Positions 31,053 through 42,067 of a DNA stretch of 64,000 bases are shown here, in pieces. Below the pieces are notes generated by a model, which was given only the letters and a program-made list of their open reading frames with translations, was not told where the DNA came from and did not search any database. The stretch is taken from positions 20,692,544 to 20,756,543 of the forward strand of contig NC_092652.1 in assembly GCF_032118995.1 (NCBI RefSeq), written 5' to 3'. This DNA is from Asterias amurensis. Taxonomy: Eukaryota; Echinodermata; Asteroidea; Forcipulatida; Asteriidae. The translations under genes and the position numbers were made by a program. Each line of letters opens with the position of its first letter. The first letter of the stretch is position 1.

Positions 31053-32514
31053 GTTAAATCAGAAACTAACCATTTATAACATAACTGATTAAACATTCAG
31101 TTTATCGCAGTCGTTTTGTGACTAACACTACAACTCAGTACTAAAACGAACTAACCACAGTCTGTGGAGATTTATAAACTTAGTTTAATTCAAAATTCCT
31201 TAAATTAAAGATATTTAAGTTCTACCTATTAATGTGTACATTGTACAATACTTTTAGAAACAAATATGAAAAACCTGTGATCTGCTCACCCGCTGCTGCC
31301 AAAAAGTAGTCTGACACCTTGATCATGTAATGTTTTCTAAACAGCATTGTCATCTGCAAAAAGGGGATCCTGACCAAGACGAGCACAGTGTAACACACAG
31401 CTCTTCCAAAAAAGTTCTTGGCCGTACATTTGCATAGCAGTTAAAAGTCACAATCTTTTTGCGCAGAAGTAAACAGGGAACCAGTGATGACAAAGTTGAG
31501 CACAACAGTGTTTGTTACTCACAGCTCTCGAAAAACTTTTTGGCCAAAATTCGCGTAGCAATGAAAAATTATTCACAATAGTTTTCCGCTAAGCAAACGT
31601 AATTAGTGAACCAGGGACAAATAGTATACCTGACATGGTTGTTTGTCTGGTAAGCTGGGTCTGCTTAACGTGTTTTTGTGCTTAGTAGCTTTATAATATT
31701 GGACTCTGTTGGCAGGCTGTGAGCAGATAAACAGACTACAGAATGACCTTTTTTTTCCAAAAGGCAACACTCATGACTACAGTACTCCTATTATATGCAT
31801 TATATAAGTTTTAAATTAAGTGTGAACTAAATTAATAGATTTTCATATTTTTGTATAAATTGGTGAAGATTAAGAGAATAATTTTTATTATTATTATAAT
31901 TATAACGGATGTTTGAAAGCGGGTTTAAATTCCTATTTGCATTAATATTTAGTTTCTCGATTATTTTGAGTGAAATTAAAAATGTAAGGCAACTCCTGTT
32001 CACTTTGAATTCACGAATTAACGAACAGTTAAGTTGGCCTTCCTTAGAAATAAAATATATTGTATTTTTAAACCTGTCAAATTTTGTACTGTTTCTCCCC
32101 TAAAATCATGCAAAACAATCTGTGTGGTGTGTTATTTTTTTCGAAAAACTCGTTTGAATAATTTCAATTGCATTTAAGTACGCACGAAAAAATGGTTATC
32201 GACAGATACGGACAATAATGGTACGCACGGTACGCACCGAAAAGAAGGGACGTGTGACGCTACTTGTACTACTCCAACACATTCGAAAGAGTTACTAAAC
32301 AATAATTTCATTTGTTGACAAGACTTTTAGACAAATCGTCACCGACTCCATGAACTGACACACGTATATAACCAGTGAAAAGTAGCAGTCGGGAAACAGC
32401 CTTTTTACGTTGATCGCTTTTAAAAACCAAGCTTTCCTATAAAATTCGTTGGTATTTTCTATGAGTTTTCTTACAGTGGGGACTTTTGGTATCCAAAATT
32501 AACGCAAACAGGCA
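31053..32514. other. Intergenic, nothing recognised
   Basis: AT-rich DNA. Imperfect direct similarity around AAGTTCTTGGCCGTACATTTGC (about 31410) and CTTTTTGGCCAAAATTCGCG (about 31535) hints at an old duplication, but no gene or element is defined. Confidence 0.35.
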
Positions 32515-32560
32515 TTTTCGGCTCTGTACCAGTTGCTTGAGCTGTGAGCAGAAATGCCCC
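32515..32560 (-). pseudogene. Relic of a third GPCR copy (helix 8 fragment)
   Basis: Plus-strand bases 32518-32557 match 32974-33013 inside the neighbouring GPCR at 33 of about 40 positions. Read on the minus strand they encode HFCSQLKQLVQSRK, in frame with EHFRTQLKQLVRSR of the intact receptor (end of TM7 and helix 8). Nothing GPCR-like extends on either side, so it is a small remnant. Confidence 0.6.
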
Positions 32561-32874
32561 GGTTGTCCTGACATCCCGTTTTTGGCACCGACACAAGAGG
32601 GCGCTGTTCATTTTTTTAAAATGACTTTGTACGAGCAATTATTTTTAGAACTTAAAGTACAACATACATATTGTAAAGTTCATTTTGGTGCTACGGATAT
32701 TCAGCTGGACATGATTTGTGTCTCTATTTATGACATTCCAACACGATGACTACAAGAAAATAACATTATAAAAACGATTTCGATAAAAGATTTCGTAAAA
32801 GATAAATGTATCAGGTTGTGCTGTATAATAAATACGACGACATAAATGCGTTTAATGCAAAGCAGTGCAGAATT

Positions 32875-33873
32875 TCAATCTAAATTCACCGGTGCTGTTC
32901 CGCGCAAGTCGGGTACGGACAAGGTCGGCCCATCGGTAGACTCCTCTCCAGGACGCACTCGGTTTCGACCAAATCGGCTTCGTACAAGTTGCTTGAGCTG
33001 TGTGCGGAAATGCTCGTACTTGAAGCAATACACGACTGGATTTACGCTCATGTTACACATGACTAACTCAGTAAATGCCCCGAGAACGTATCCAACTTGA
33101 GGCGTTTTAGTTGTAACGACATTGCTGGTTAACAGTAAACGCATCAACTCAACGGGCGTCCAACAAATGAAGAACATGCAACCAGCGATCAGCATCGTCA
33201 TGATGACGTTTCTCTTAGCCTTACTGAAGACACCATCTTGCTGATCGGCGTTGGCATTGTGAAGTTTTTGACGAAGAACAAGGAGTATTCTCACGTATGA
33301 AAACGAGATGAGTGTCACAGGAATAGCGTACTCCACCACAAAACTTAGACAAAACAGCGTTGCCTCAGCAACACTTCCCATATCATGGTTGAAACTACAT
33401 TGATTTTCACTGACTTTGTATACACAAAGGAAAACTAGCGCGTACGTAAAACCGATGATCCAAACAGCATACATTGAAACTTTGATCTTGGAGAGTGAGC
33501 AGTAGTTGCGGTGTTTGACCGGATAGCACGTGGCAAGAAAACGCTCCAGCGATATCACCACCAGATTGTACGTGGACGTCACACTTAAGCCTAGCACCAT
33601 AAAGTTAGAGTAGATAAGCCTACATAACATTTCGCCCATGAAATTTTCTTCCACATTTTCGAAAAGCGAACTTTGTTTGACTCCAGTCACTGCGAGGAAC
33701 ACCAAACCAGAGATGAAGTCGATGATGGATTGGTGACGGATAAGTCGGTTGGTGAAGGAGCTGAACTGTTCACGTCTGACCGTCATGACGAAAATCACCA
33801 AACCGTTTCCAAGAATGGCTGAGAATCCGATAGCGACATTGAACGCTGTGGCTAAACCAATATTAGATGCCAT
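32875..33873 (-). CDS. Class A (rhodopsin-like) orphan GPCR, copy 1, intronless
   Basis: 332 residues. An in-frame ATG 36 bases further upstream exists, but MASN at 33873 aligns with the first Met of copy 2, so I start there. Seven hydrophobic segments. Family landmarks: Asn23 in GNG (TM1), Asp52 (TM2), Cys84 and Cys159 for the TM3-ECL2 disulphide, Glu110-Arg111-Phe112 replacing DRY, Trp138 (TM4), Pro185 (TM5), CWTP 237-240 (TM6), NPVVY 278-282 (TM7). The basic C-terminal tail has no palmitoylation cysteine. It should act in the plasma membrane through G proteins; ligand unknown. Intronless tandem receptors of this type are common in echinoderm and other invertebrate expansions. The subfamily is not assigned. 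Confidence 0.9.
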   Translation of the reverse strand: MASNIGLATAFNVAIGFSAILGNGLVIFVMTVRREQFSSFTNRLIRHQSIIDFISGLVFLAVTGVKQSSLFENVEENFMGEMLCRLIYSNFMVLGLSVTSTYNLVVISLERFLATCYPVKHRNYCSLSKIKVSMYAVWIIGFTYALVFLCVYKVSENQCSFNHDMGSVAEATLFCLSFVVEYAIPVTLISFSYVRILLVLRQKLHNANADQQDGVFSKAKRNVIMTMLIAGCMFFICWTPVELMRLLLTSNVVTTKTPQVGYVLGAFTELVMCNMSVNPVVYCFKYEHFRTQLKQLVRSRFGRNRVRPGEESTDGPTLSVPDLRGTAPVNLD

Positions 33874-33909
33874 AATTTTGAGATTGAAGTAGAAACTTGT
33901 AGAACACAA

Positions 33910-34561
33910 CTCGGTTTCGGTGTGGATTTTCGAGTCTCTAACGCAAGTTATTTCACCGTTAACGTTGACAAAAACGTCTTGAAGAAATCTCTCGAAGGAA
34001 TGTTCGTCAAAGCTTTCAAATTAAATAACATTCAGAGAGTGTGTCTCGGTTGACTTGCATGAGAATGATGCCGCCCCAGCCATGGCAACTATTTAAGTAA
34101 AAGCAATGTAATCCCTTGTGAATGCCAACCGCAATGTTATGCGATTTACTCATGGACGTACTGTCGATTTTGGTCTTGCTCATCGTCCGGCTTTAAAGTA
34201 AATCCAGGGTTTCAAAGCACAAAAGATTCATGTTAATACTTCGATGTTTGGATCCTGTTTCTTAACCCAAGGTATCCGTTTCCGATATGAGCTCTAGTCG
34301 TACCTTGATCATCAAGGAACAATAACGAAAGAATTGTTTTTCTCGAAACTGTTGGCTATATGGAAACGTGACAGATGGAAACAGATTTTTTTTATGATCT
34401 TGGGTCTTAAAAGTAAGGTTCTTTTTAATTCGTGCCGAACTCGACATGACGGCAAACAACAAAAATTAAGGTTGAATCCTCTCCCGTGTGATTCAGTTAG
34501 GTCAGGCTACATTTAGGGCTCGGGCTACATATGGTGCCGCACAGGCGTTCGTTAGCAGACT
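33910..34561. other. Upstream region of GPCR copy 1
   Basis: No repeat or clear TATA box. A weak TTAAATAG word (minus strand, about 34093-34100) is the only core-promoter-like sequence. Confidence 0.35.
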
Positions 34562-34803
34562 GGGGCCAAATTTCATGGCTCTGCTTACCGTAAGCAAGGA
34601 ATCGGCGCTTGCAAAAGCAGTGCTTACGTCGAGCGTAGTTCACGGGTTAGCGGGAATGTTTGGCTTCTGCGCTAGCGTACTCCACGTTACTAGGCATTCT
34701 ATGCTTACACAGCTAGCGCAGAAATTCAGCGCTTGTAGGGCAAACGGGAATGTTGATCGTAAGCGCAGAATTCGGCGGTAAGCAAAGCCATGAATTTGGG
34801 CCC
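34562..34803. mobile_element. MITE family C copy
   Basis: GGGGCCAAATTTCATGGCTCTGC at the left, GCAAAGCCATGAATTTGGGCCC at the right, GCGCTTG / CAAGCGC words inside. Confidence 0.8.
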
Positions 34804-34997
34804 GGGTGTTCGTCCGACCACCTGTAGACTCACATTTAAACTATAGTTCATATAACGTCACTGGTTTTCGCTCTATACGGCTGAACCTTTTTTTCAAATT
34901 AAGAAGCGTTTGTTTTGTTGAATTGTGTTTATTGTTGGATTCAGACGCATTATTGGAGGCTGATGAGAGACTTGTGAATGTTTTCTAACTTTTGATA

Positions 34998-35381
34998 AAG
35001 GAACACGTTGCCTTGGATCGGACGAGTTGGTCTATAAAAAGCGTTTGAAATTGTTTGTTATGAAATGCATATGGTAAGAAAGATGTTTTAAAAGTAGAAT
35101 ATAATGATCCACACAAGTATCATTCAAAATTGCAGAGTTTTCCTTTTACGTCGCGAATTAACACGGTCGGCCATTCATGGAAGTCAAAAATTTGACTCCC
35201 ATAAATGGCCGACCGTGTTAGTCGACGAGGTAAAAAGAAAACCACGCAATTTCGAGGCATATTTGTGTAGATCATAGTATTCTGCTTTTACAACATCTTT
35301 CTATCCGTATGCATTTTATAACAATCGGTTACAGAACGCTTTTCAAAGACCAACTCGACCGATCCAAGGCAACGTGTTCCT
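34998..35381. mobile_element. MITE family B copy (TTAA)
   Basis: AAAGGAACACGTTGCCTTGGATCGG and its inverse CCGATCCAAGGCAACGTGTTCCT, followed by TTAA (35382-35385). Central GGAAGTCAAAAATTTGACTCCC hairpin. Confidence 0.85.
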
Positions 35382-35392
35382 TTAATATACGC

Positions 35393-35545
35393 CTCTCTTA
35401 TGCATGACGTCATAATTCTTACCCAAAATGGGGCTATGGGCGCACGCTCGCCACCATTCGCAGTGACTAGACTGCGCCCATAGCCTCGTTTTGGATAAGC
35501 ATTGTGACGTACCTTATGCATAAACATTAAGAGAGGCATATTTTA
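35393..35545. mobile_element. Short palindromic element
   Basis: CGCCTCTCTTATGCATGACGTCA at the left and TGACGTACCTTATGCATAAACATTAAGAGAGGC at the right. CCCAAAATGGGGCTATGGGCGCA mirrors TGCGCCCATAGCCTCGTTTTGG. The loop is around GCCACCATTCGC. Confidence 0.75.
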
Positions 35546-36053
35546 GCATTGAGCATTTGTTGCTTAAAAAAATACCCATGGGCAAGTAAAATGGCCAGAC
35601 ATGAACCATCTTGGAAAATGACCCGACACTCTATACCAATACGTGATCCTTTCAAAGGCTTTGTACCCGAATCGTTCCGGGTTGATATTAAAAAATCACA
35701 CCGGCAAAAAACTTTGGACTATTTTCAACAACTCACAACAACTCATTCTCTTCAAATAATTCAATTGCAGAAGAACCTTTTGGTGAGCATTAAATTGTCA
35801 AGAGTCTCCACACGTGATTTTCTCTAATGTGTAGTGCACCAAACGGTCCAATAATAAAGCGTGATTTATACTGCTGTTTCAAAAGAATTGTGCTTGTTAT
35901 ACCGACTAGACACAACATAGATATCTTAGCAAAATTGTATTTCGAGACCAAAAATGTAAATCATAATTTGTTTTCTCATCGAATTCTACGAAACATTGTT
36001 AAGAATTTTGAGAACAAACCACTACAAATTTTAATTTTTTTAACCAGCTTAAC
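35546..36053. other. Between GPCRs, no supported gene
   Basis: Two medium open frames (35549-35827 and 35827-36171) have no recognisable domain, and the second runs into the MITE below. Not called. Confidence 0.35.
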
Positions 36054-36055
36054 TA

Positions 36056-36461
36056 TAGGTTTTCTCGGTCAATTTCGGAAAATGAGCAGTCAATTTAACC
36101 ACGAAGCTGTTCTATTTCGCGCGAAATCAAATGCTACTCAAAAGGGTCGTTCGATTTCGTTTTATGATTAGTCAAAGGTAATGTTGCGTCATTCGGTTTC
36201 ACAAAATAATCATTCATTTTAACAATTCACCAAAGCAGCATTCAAATTCGCAGACGCTTCTGAGACGTGTGTCTCGAAAAAGAATGACGATACGCTAAAT
36301 TGAACAGAGTGCTAAGGAATTTGACTCAACTCACGAAATTGAATGGCCAAATTCTGAATTTGAAACGCAGTTATAACAAGTGGATAGGCAATACAGCTTT
36401 AATTCGAACGCATGAAAATGAAATTGACTGCTCATTTACCGAATTCGACCGAGAAAACCTA
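36056..36461. mobile_element. MITE family D with 40-bp terminal inverted repeats
   Basis: The left end TAGGTTTTCTCGGTCAATTTCGG (onward AAAATGAGCAGTCAATTT) is mirrored by AAATTGACTGCTCATTTACCGAATTCGACCGAGAAAACCTA at 36421-36461. Flanked by TA on each side, compatible with a mariner-type target. The body (TTTCGCGCGAAATC, ATGTTGCGTCATTCGG, AAAGAATGACGAT) recurs at 40631. Confidence 0.85.
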
Positions 36462-37012
36462 TATTATTATTAACGCCCTCTCTCGCGGGCTACTCCGACA
36501 GCTTTTTCTCTAATCATGATGAAGTTTCTGTCACCGGTATTCTCAAATGTTATGTTATGTCAAACACTCAACAGTCCGTTTTTCAAATCATTTTTGTCAT
36601 GTTACGTTATTCTGGAACAAAATGAACAAACACCTGACGTTAAGATAATTACCAACAAAAATGTTTTGTCAACCTCCCCTCATCTCAAGTTGTGCCACAA
36701 TGTTTGTATGAAGTGCACAATTTTGTATGGAGTTCGGAACAGGTACAGAATTTTAGCCAAAACCAAACAAGCAGTGAAGGTAGATCTTCTCTCTTTTTTG
36801 AAGACTAGATTCATTAACGACTTAAGTTCATTAACGACTGTCTCTAGTTTCAAGAAACTTAACGTACAACGTTTCAGAGATCTTGTTTTCATAAAACGGT
36901 GACTATTGCGGAAACCGTTAAACGCAACAGTGATTTGCGGAACTTCAAGTTAGTGTTATTTACTCGACTTGGATAACATTGTATTTTGATGAAGCTGCAT
37001 ATAATGAAGATG
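36462..37012. other. 3' flank of GPCR copy 2
   Basis: A 128-codon frame at 36516-36902 has no recognisable domain. I see no splice or promoter support. Confidence 0.35.
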
Positions 37013-38008
37013 TTACAACGGTCTGGTTTCGGTCTGCTGTGTTGGGTTAATTGATAAAGATGGCGCATCGATAGACTCCTCTCCGGGATGCACTCGGTTT
37101 CGACCGAATCGGCTCCGTACAAGTTGCGTGAGCTGTGTGCGGAATAGCTCGTACTTGAAGCAATAAACGACTGGATTCACGCTCATGTTGCACATCACTA
37201 ATGTCATAAATGTTTGATATAAGAAATCTAGAGAAGGCGTTGAGGCAGTCAGTACACCAATGGCAAAGAGTAGACGAAACATCTCGACGGGCGTCCAACA
37301 AATGATAAACATGGATCCAGCGATCAGCATCGTCGTGATGACGTTTCTCTTAGCCTTACTGAAGACACCATCTTGCTGATTGGCGTTAGCAATGTCAAGT
37401 TTTTGTCGAAGAACGAGGAGTATTCTAACGTACGAAATCGATATGAGGATCACAGGAATAATGTACTCTATCGCAATACTCACACTGATTATACCAAGCG
37501 TTGCATTTGGACTAATTGAATAATCAAAGCTGCATGTATTACCAATGATTTTGTACACAAAAATAAACCTCAGTGCATACGTGAACCCGATGATCCAAGC
37601 AACACACATTGAAACTTTGATCTTGAAGAGTGAGCAGTAGTTGCGGTGTTTGACTGGATAGCACGTGGCAAGAAAACGCTCCAGCGATATCACCACCAGA
37701 TTGTTCGTGGACGTCGCAGTCAAACCAACAACAAAAAAGTTGGAGAAAATGAACCTACAGAGAAATAAACCAAGAAATGTTCTCTCCACATTCTCCAGAA
37801 GCGAACTTTGTTTGATCCCTGTCATGAGGAGAAACACCAAACCAGAGACGAAGTCGATGATGGATTGGTGACGGATAAGTCGGTTAGTGAAGGAGCTGAA
37901 CTGTTTACGTCTGACTATCATGACGGAAATCACCAAACCGTTTCCGAGAAGGGCTGAGCATCCGATAGCGACGTTAAACGCTGTGGCTAAACTGGTATTT
38001 GATGCCAT
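37013..38008 (-). CDS. Class A (rhodopsin-like) orphan GPCR, copy 2, intronless
   Basis: 331 residues, clear paralogue of copy 1 with near-identical blocks (FNVAIG, SSFTNRLIRHQSIIDF, VVISLERFLATCYPVKHRNYC, QDGVFSKAKRNVI, CWTPVE, CNMSVNPVVYCFKYE, RSRFGRNRV). It keeps the GNG, ERF, CWTP and NPVVY landmarks and the Cys pair. Unlike copy 1, it has an N-glycosylation site at Asn4 (NTS) and another in extracellular loop 2 (NAT), and differs most in loop 2, TM5 and loop 3, as expected of diverging ligand recognition. The tail after HPGEES differs completely (TQQTETRPL). Ligand unknown. Confidence 0.9.
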   Translation of the reverse strand: MASNTSLATAFNVAIGCSALLGNGLVISVMIVRRKQFSSFTNRLIRHQSIIDFVSGLVFLLMTGIKQSSLLENVERTFLGLFLCRFIFSNFFVVGLTATSTNNLVVISLERFLATCYPVKHRNYCSLFKIKVSMCVAWIIGFTYALRFIFVYKIIGNTCSFDYSISPNATLGIISVSIAIEYIIPVILISISYVRILLVLRQKLDIANANQQDGVFSKAKRNVITTMLIAGSMFIICWTPVEMFRLLFAIGVLTASTPSLDFLYQTFMTLVMCNMSVNPVVYCFKYELFRTQLTQLVRSRFGRNRVHPGEESIDAPSLSINPTQQTETRPL

Positions 38009-38178
38009 CTTTGATTGTTCAAATTCGAAGAGGGAAACTTAAAAGAAACAGCTCCGTAGCTTAGATGTGTGAATAAATTCAAGAAGTAATCACAGTAAAC
38101 ATTTGTCAAAAAGAATATGTCGAAGAAAGATTGTTGGTTCAGCAACCCCAAGTCTCTTTTGTTTAATATCAATTCATC

Positions 38179-38190
38179 TTTATATATAAC
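38179..38190 (-). promoter_or_regulatory. TATA-like box upstream of GPCR copy 2
   Basis: Minus-strand GTTATATATAAA about 170 bp before the start codon. No equivalent is seen before copy 1. Confidence 0.35.
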
Positions 38191-38205
38191 TTTCAGACTG
38201 ACCAT

Positions 38206-38940
38206 ATCGGGTGTGTTAGCTAATCAACAATCTCCAATAGAGACTGACAGATGAAATGAAGACGCCCTGGACATGACAAGAATTTAAGTAGAGTAACATA
38301 TATTCCCAAAGGATATTCAATGGCTCTATCAGGGATAGCTTTTAGAGTTTATTGTTCATCCTTTAGGGCCAGGCCACCAGTGTGTGGGAAAAAGTTGAAG
38401 GCATCTCTATGAAGCCGGTATTAATTCAATGTCCCCGATCCGCTTGTTAGCCTTGTGTTGTTTCTAGAGCTCGGAAACAAAGAAGAAAACCTTGCGAATC
38501 TATGTAAATATTCCGTTGGGAGTTAAAACCCGCTATCAATGTAGATCACGTTGAATTATAAAATGATCACGTTCAATGGAAATGTCAAAGTGTCACTTGG
38601 CGCCGTTGAAAGTTATACCATACTAAAGAAGAAACTTGAAGGACCAATTATGTCCTTTGCAATCCATTTGGCTTTTCATCGCGATCGACAGACTGTCTGA
38701 AAAGAAAATCTCTTTAAGACATTCAAAGTGGTTATAATCTGCAAGACAAAAACTTCACATTTTATAAGATACCATACGCCCAAGGAACATGCAGTATAAT
38801 ATATTGAACACCGTGAATTTGGGCGGATAACACTTTTTAGCATAGGGTCGTTAGGAATGGCTATGCAAACTGCAGTGAATTAGCTCATGTTTCCAACTCA
38901 AATTTACGGTTGAAACACAAACTATAAGTTCACAAAAAAA
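38206..38940. other. Intergenic, nothing recognised
   Basis: No repeats or coding frames that I can support. Confidence 0.4.
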
Positions 38941-38942
38941 TG

Positions 38943-39300
38943 TTAAAGCCATTGGACACTTTCGGTAAACAGTATTGTCCAAAGGCCCACACTTCGTGTA
39001 TCACAACTTATATAAAATAACAAGCCTTTGAAAATTTAGGCTCAATCGGTCATCGGAGTCGGGAGAAAATAACGGGAAAACCCACCCTTGTTTCTACACG
39101 TTTTGCCGTGTCATGACATGTGTTTAAAATAAATCCGTAATTCTTGATACGAGAATTGATAACTGTTTTTTATGTTTTCTCAAAAAGTAAAGCATTTCAT
39201 GAAATAATATTTCAAGAGAAGTCTTTCACCATTACCTTCTGTAAACCCTGTAAGTTATTTGTAAATCTGTGATTTTTTTTTCTGTTCCTAAAGTGTATAA
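38943..39300 (+). mobile_element. MITE family A2 copy
   Basis: AAAGCCATTGGACACTTTCGGTAAACAGTATTGTCC ... GGTCATCGGAGTCGGGAGAAAATAACGGG ... TTGCCGTGTCATGACATGTG ... AAAGCATTTCATG ... GTGTATAATGGCTTTAAG. Nearly identical to 56329-56695. A reversed fragment is at 43690-43823. Ends resemble family A, so A2 is a subfamily. Confidence 0.8.
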
Positions 39301-39431
39301 TGGCTTTAAGTGACGTTCCACCACTACACTAGTAAGTGTCTTCATCAGACTTGCAACTGCTCACATTCTCTTTAAAAGTTATCAGAGACAAAGATGGCGT
39401 GATGAGCTGGTTACAAATGCTGTGAAGTTTA

Positions 39432-39894
39432 TAGGCCCCCACCTTGGTTCATATACACTCATAGCCTTTAGTCAAGGCGCACGCGGCACACCGGATAGCA
39501 CGCACAGCATAGCAAAAAAAGACTCATCTCGAGCGGCGAAGCCGCGAAGCGCCTTTACTTTATGTTTTTCTTTACATTTGCCAACGATTTTGGTGGGAGA
39601 AAATGTAACGAATTTGCATCGAACGTTCTTGTGACGTCATGCAAGTTATTGTGGCTTTTTATTGGCCAGCAACTCACCACGCTAATGCATTATGCATTAC
39701 AATTTCTCCCACCAAAATTGTTGGCAAATGTAAAGAAAAACATAAGGCCCCAAAACGAGTTGGTAAAGGCGCTTCGCGGCTTCGCCGCTCGCGGTGAAAG
39801 TCTTTTTTCATGCGTTAAATTTTTAGGGTTGTGCGTGCCGTCCGGTGTGCCGCGTGCACCTTGACTAAAGGCTCATACACTCATTGAACCAAGG
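39432..39894. mobile_element. Long foldback element (about 460 bp)
   Basis: CCTTGGTTCATATACACTCATAGCC at the left mirrors GGCTCATACACTCATTGAACCAAGG at the right. GCCTTTAGTCAAGG(C/T)GCACGCGGCACACCGG continues in the inverse strand as CCGGTGTGCCGCGTGCACCTTGACTAAAGG. The AGCGGCGAAGCCGCGAAGCGCC and TTTACATTTGCCAACGATTTTGG arms also pair. The loop is near 39645. Confidence 0.85.
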
Positions 39895-40630
39895 AGTCCA
39901 TGCCGTTATGGTGCAGCCATCTTGAGTTTCTCCCATTGATATCAATGTTACCAAACCGAGGCTGGAAGAACAGAATAGTCTGGTTCCTATTTGCAAAATG
40001 ATTATTAGCATTCATTATTGTTGTTCGATACGAGGAATATGACCAAGGTGGAGGCAGCACAATAAAGATCTATTCGCATAGACCTGTTCCCGAATAACCA
40101 TTGTGCAAGAGCTAACTGTTGATTGAGGTACATGCTGTTTTACGATCAAATTTGATCGTTAGTTAGACCAGCATGCACCTCATTCCATGCCTAAATACGC
40201 ACATCCCGAGTATTTTGCGATAGAGGGGGGCAACACACGAAAAAGTATACCTCACACGGTTTTTGTTATCCAGAGAAACGATAACGTAGTACCTCAGTAT
40301 ATAGATTTGATTTCAAGTTTGAGATCGGCCGGGTTATTCCTCTGCATCAGCTATGAAAAACGCCCACTGCCTTTAAATTTTTAAATAAGGGTAGCGACGA
40401 GTTCTTACACGGCCGTTTTAAGCCGACAGGGTCGAATTGCCGTTTGATAAAGGTCCGTGCCGAAGGCGAGGGCCTTTAGCGCACGACAACGAATAATTAC
40501 CCAGTTTTGACCTCACTTCACTTTATATTTCTAGTGTTTTAAATAAAGGGTAGCCGAAATTCATGTGGTTTTCTCAAGTAATTCAAGTTGTAACATAATA
40601 ACGCATAATTAAATAACAAAAGAATGTTCT
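39895..40630. other. Intergenic, nothing firm
   Basis: A short palindromic stretch around 40123-40182 (GAGGTACATGCTGTTTTACGATCAAA / TTTGATCGTTAG...AGCATGCACCTC) is the only structure seen. Confidence 0.4.
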
Positions 40631-41002
40631 ATAGGTTTTCTCGGCCAATTTCGGAAAAAGAGCAGCCAATTTAACCATCAAGCTATTCTATTTCGCGCGA
40701 AATCGAATGCTACTGAAAAGAGTCATTCGATTTCGTTTTATGATTAGTCAAATGTAATGTTGCGTCATTCGATTTAACAAAATAAACATTCAATTTAACA
40801 ATTCATCAAAGCAGCATTCAAATTCGCAGTCGCTTCTTGAGGCGTGTGTGTCACGAAAAAGAATGACGATCGCTAACTTGAACAGAGTGCCAAATGAATT
40901 TGACTCGACTCAAAACGAAATTGAATGGCCGAATTCTGAATTTGAAACGCAGAACAACTGGATAGGCAAAACAGCTTTAGTTTGAACGCATGAAAACCTA
41001 TA
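40631..41002. mobile_element. MITE family D, copy with deleted right repeat
   Basis: Collinear with 36056-36461 (ATAGGTTTTCTCGGCCAATTTCGG, TTTCGCGCGAAATCGAATGC, AAAGAATGACGATCGC). Near the right end the sequence jumps from GAACGCATGAAAA straight to CCTATA, so about 35 bp of the right terminal repeat is deleted. Confidence 0.8.
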
Positions 41003-41489
41003 TAAAACACAAACATATTGAGTCCATGGAGACTGGGTTATGCAGAATATGATATTAATAACGAAATTTTGTCAGCCGAGGTAATTCAAACGTTGCTTGC
41101 TCACAAAACGAGATATTAATTTCAACCCAAACCACCAATATAAGAGCAGCGAGTTAACCAAACCATGAGAAATGGACAGTTAACTTGAAAGTGAAATAAC
41201 ACAAAAAGTACCTGTAGATAATTAACCTAGTGGAGTTAAAATTAAAAATGTTTAGTGAGTTTTCGCATTTCTAATAAAGTTCGCACATTTTAAACAGAAA
41301 GGCGTAACAAGTAATACTTTTAGTAATTGTTAAAGACCAGTTATTCCATTTGGTGTGTCGCTTAATACAATAACAAACCTGTGAAAATGCGGGCTCAATA
41401 TTGGTCATCGAAACAACTAAAAACACCATTGTTGTGTAGAATTGTGTGCTTCCTGAGAAAAGGCTTCACGCCTGAAGTTTTTTCATTCC

Positions 41490-41645
41490 AATGGGAGACT
41501 TTCTGGGACGATAGGTGGCAGCAGACTTACCGAGTAAATCCATTGCTCTCCGAATTATAAGCATGTTCAGAACTACGTATTAAAACAATGGAAATTTACC
41601 ATTTAAGTCTGCTGCATCCTAGCGTTGGAAGGTCACCCATTGGTT
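41490..41645. mobile_element. Foldback element (GGTGGCAGCAGACTTACC) nested in a MITE
   Basis: ATGGGAGACTTTCTGGGACGATAGGTGGCAGCAGACTTACC mirrored by AAGTCTGCTGCATCCTAGCGTTGGAAGGTCACCCAT. Surrounded by family A words (GTAATTGTTAAAGACCAG at 41316; ACTACATTACTTAAAAGAG at 41653). A sister copy is at 41917 and a half copy at 62786-62848. Confidence 0.75.
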
Positions 41646-41916
41646 GGTGTAAAACTACATTACTTAAAAGAGTATTGTTTCAAGTTAAACAATTATTTAA
41701 AGTGTGAACAGCCAGTCTCCGGTGCTTTTTGCTAAGTAACTTTTTTATTTTCACTAATTTTGGGATTAACTACCAAAGATAATCGAGTTTCTAATATGCC
41801 AGCCGCTGGCTTCGAAGACACCTGCATGGTTTAACATCGGGTAGCTGCAAACTTTCCTGAAACGGAACCACCCTGATCTTTTTTTTTTACTTAGAGCATG
41901 TATACTATTAACTAAC

Positions 41917-42067
41917 TAATGTGAGACTTGGTGACGCTAGGTGGCAGCAGACTTACCAGGTAAATTTCCATTGTTTACGTAGTTCTGTGCGTGCGCACAT
42001 GACCGAAAACAATGGATTTTTACCTGGTAAGTCTACTGCCACCAAGCGTCCCAAAAGTCTCCCATTA
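41917..42067. mobile_element. Foldback element, second copy
   Basis: GTGAGACTTGGTGACGCTAGGTGGCAGCAGACTTACCAGG and the inverse CCTGGTAAGTCTACTGCCACCAAGCGTCCCAAAAGTCTCCCAT. Confidence 0.8.

Noticed and set aside
35549-36171. Two consecutive open frames between the GPCR genes
   Set aside because: No domain, and the second reads into the terminal repeat of a MITE.
36516-36902. 128-codon open frame downstream of GPCR copy 2
   Set aside because: No recognisable domain, no homologous frame near GPCR copy 1, AT-biased composition.
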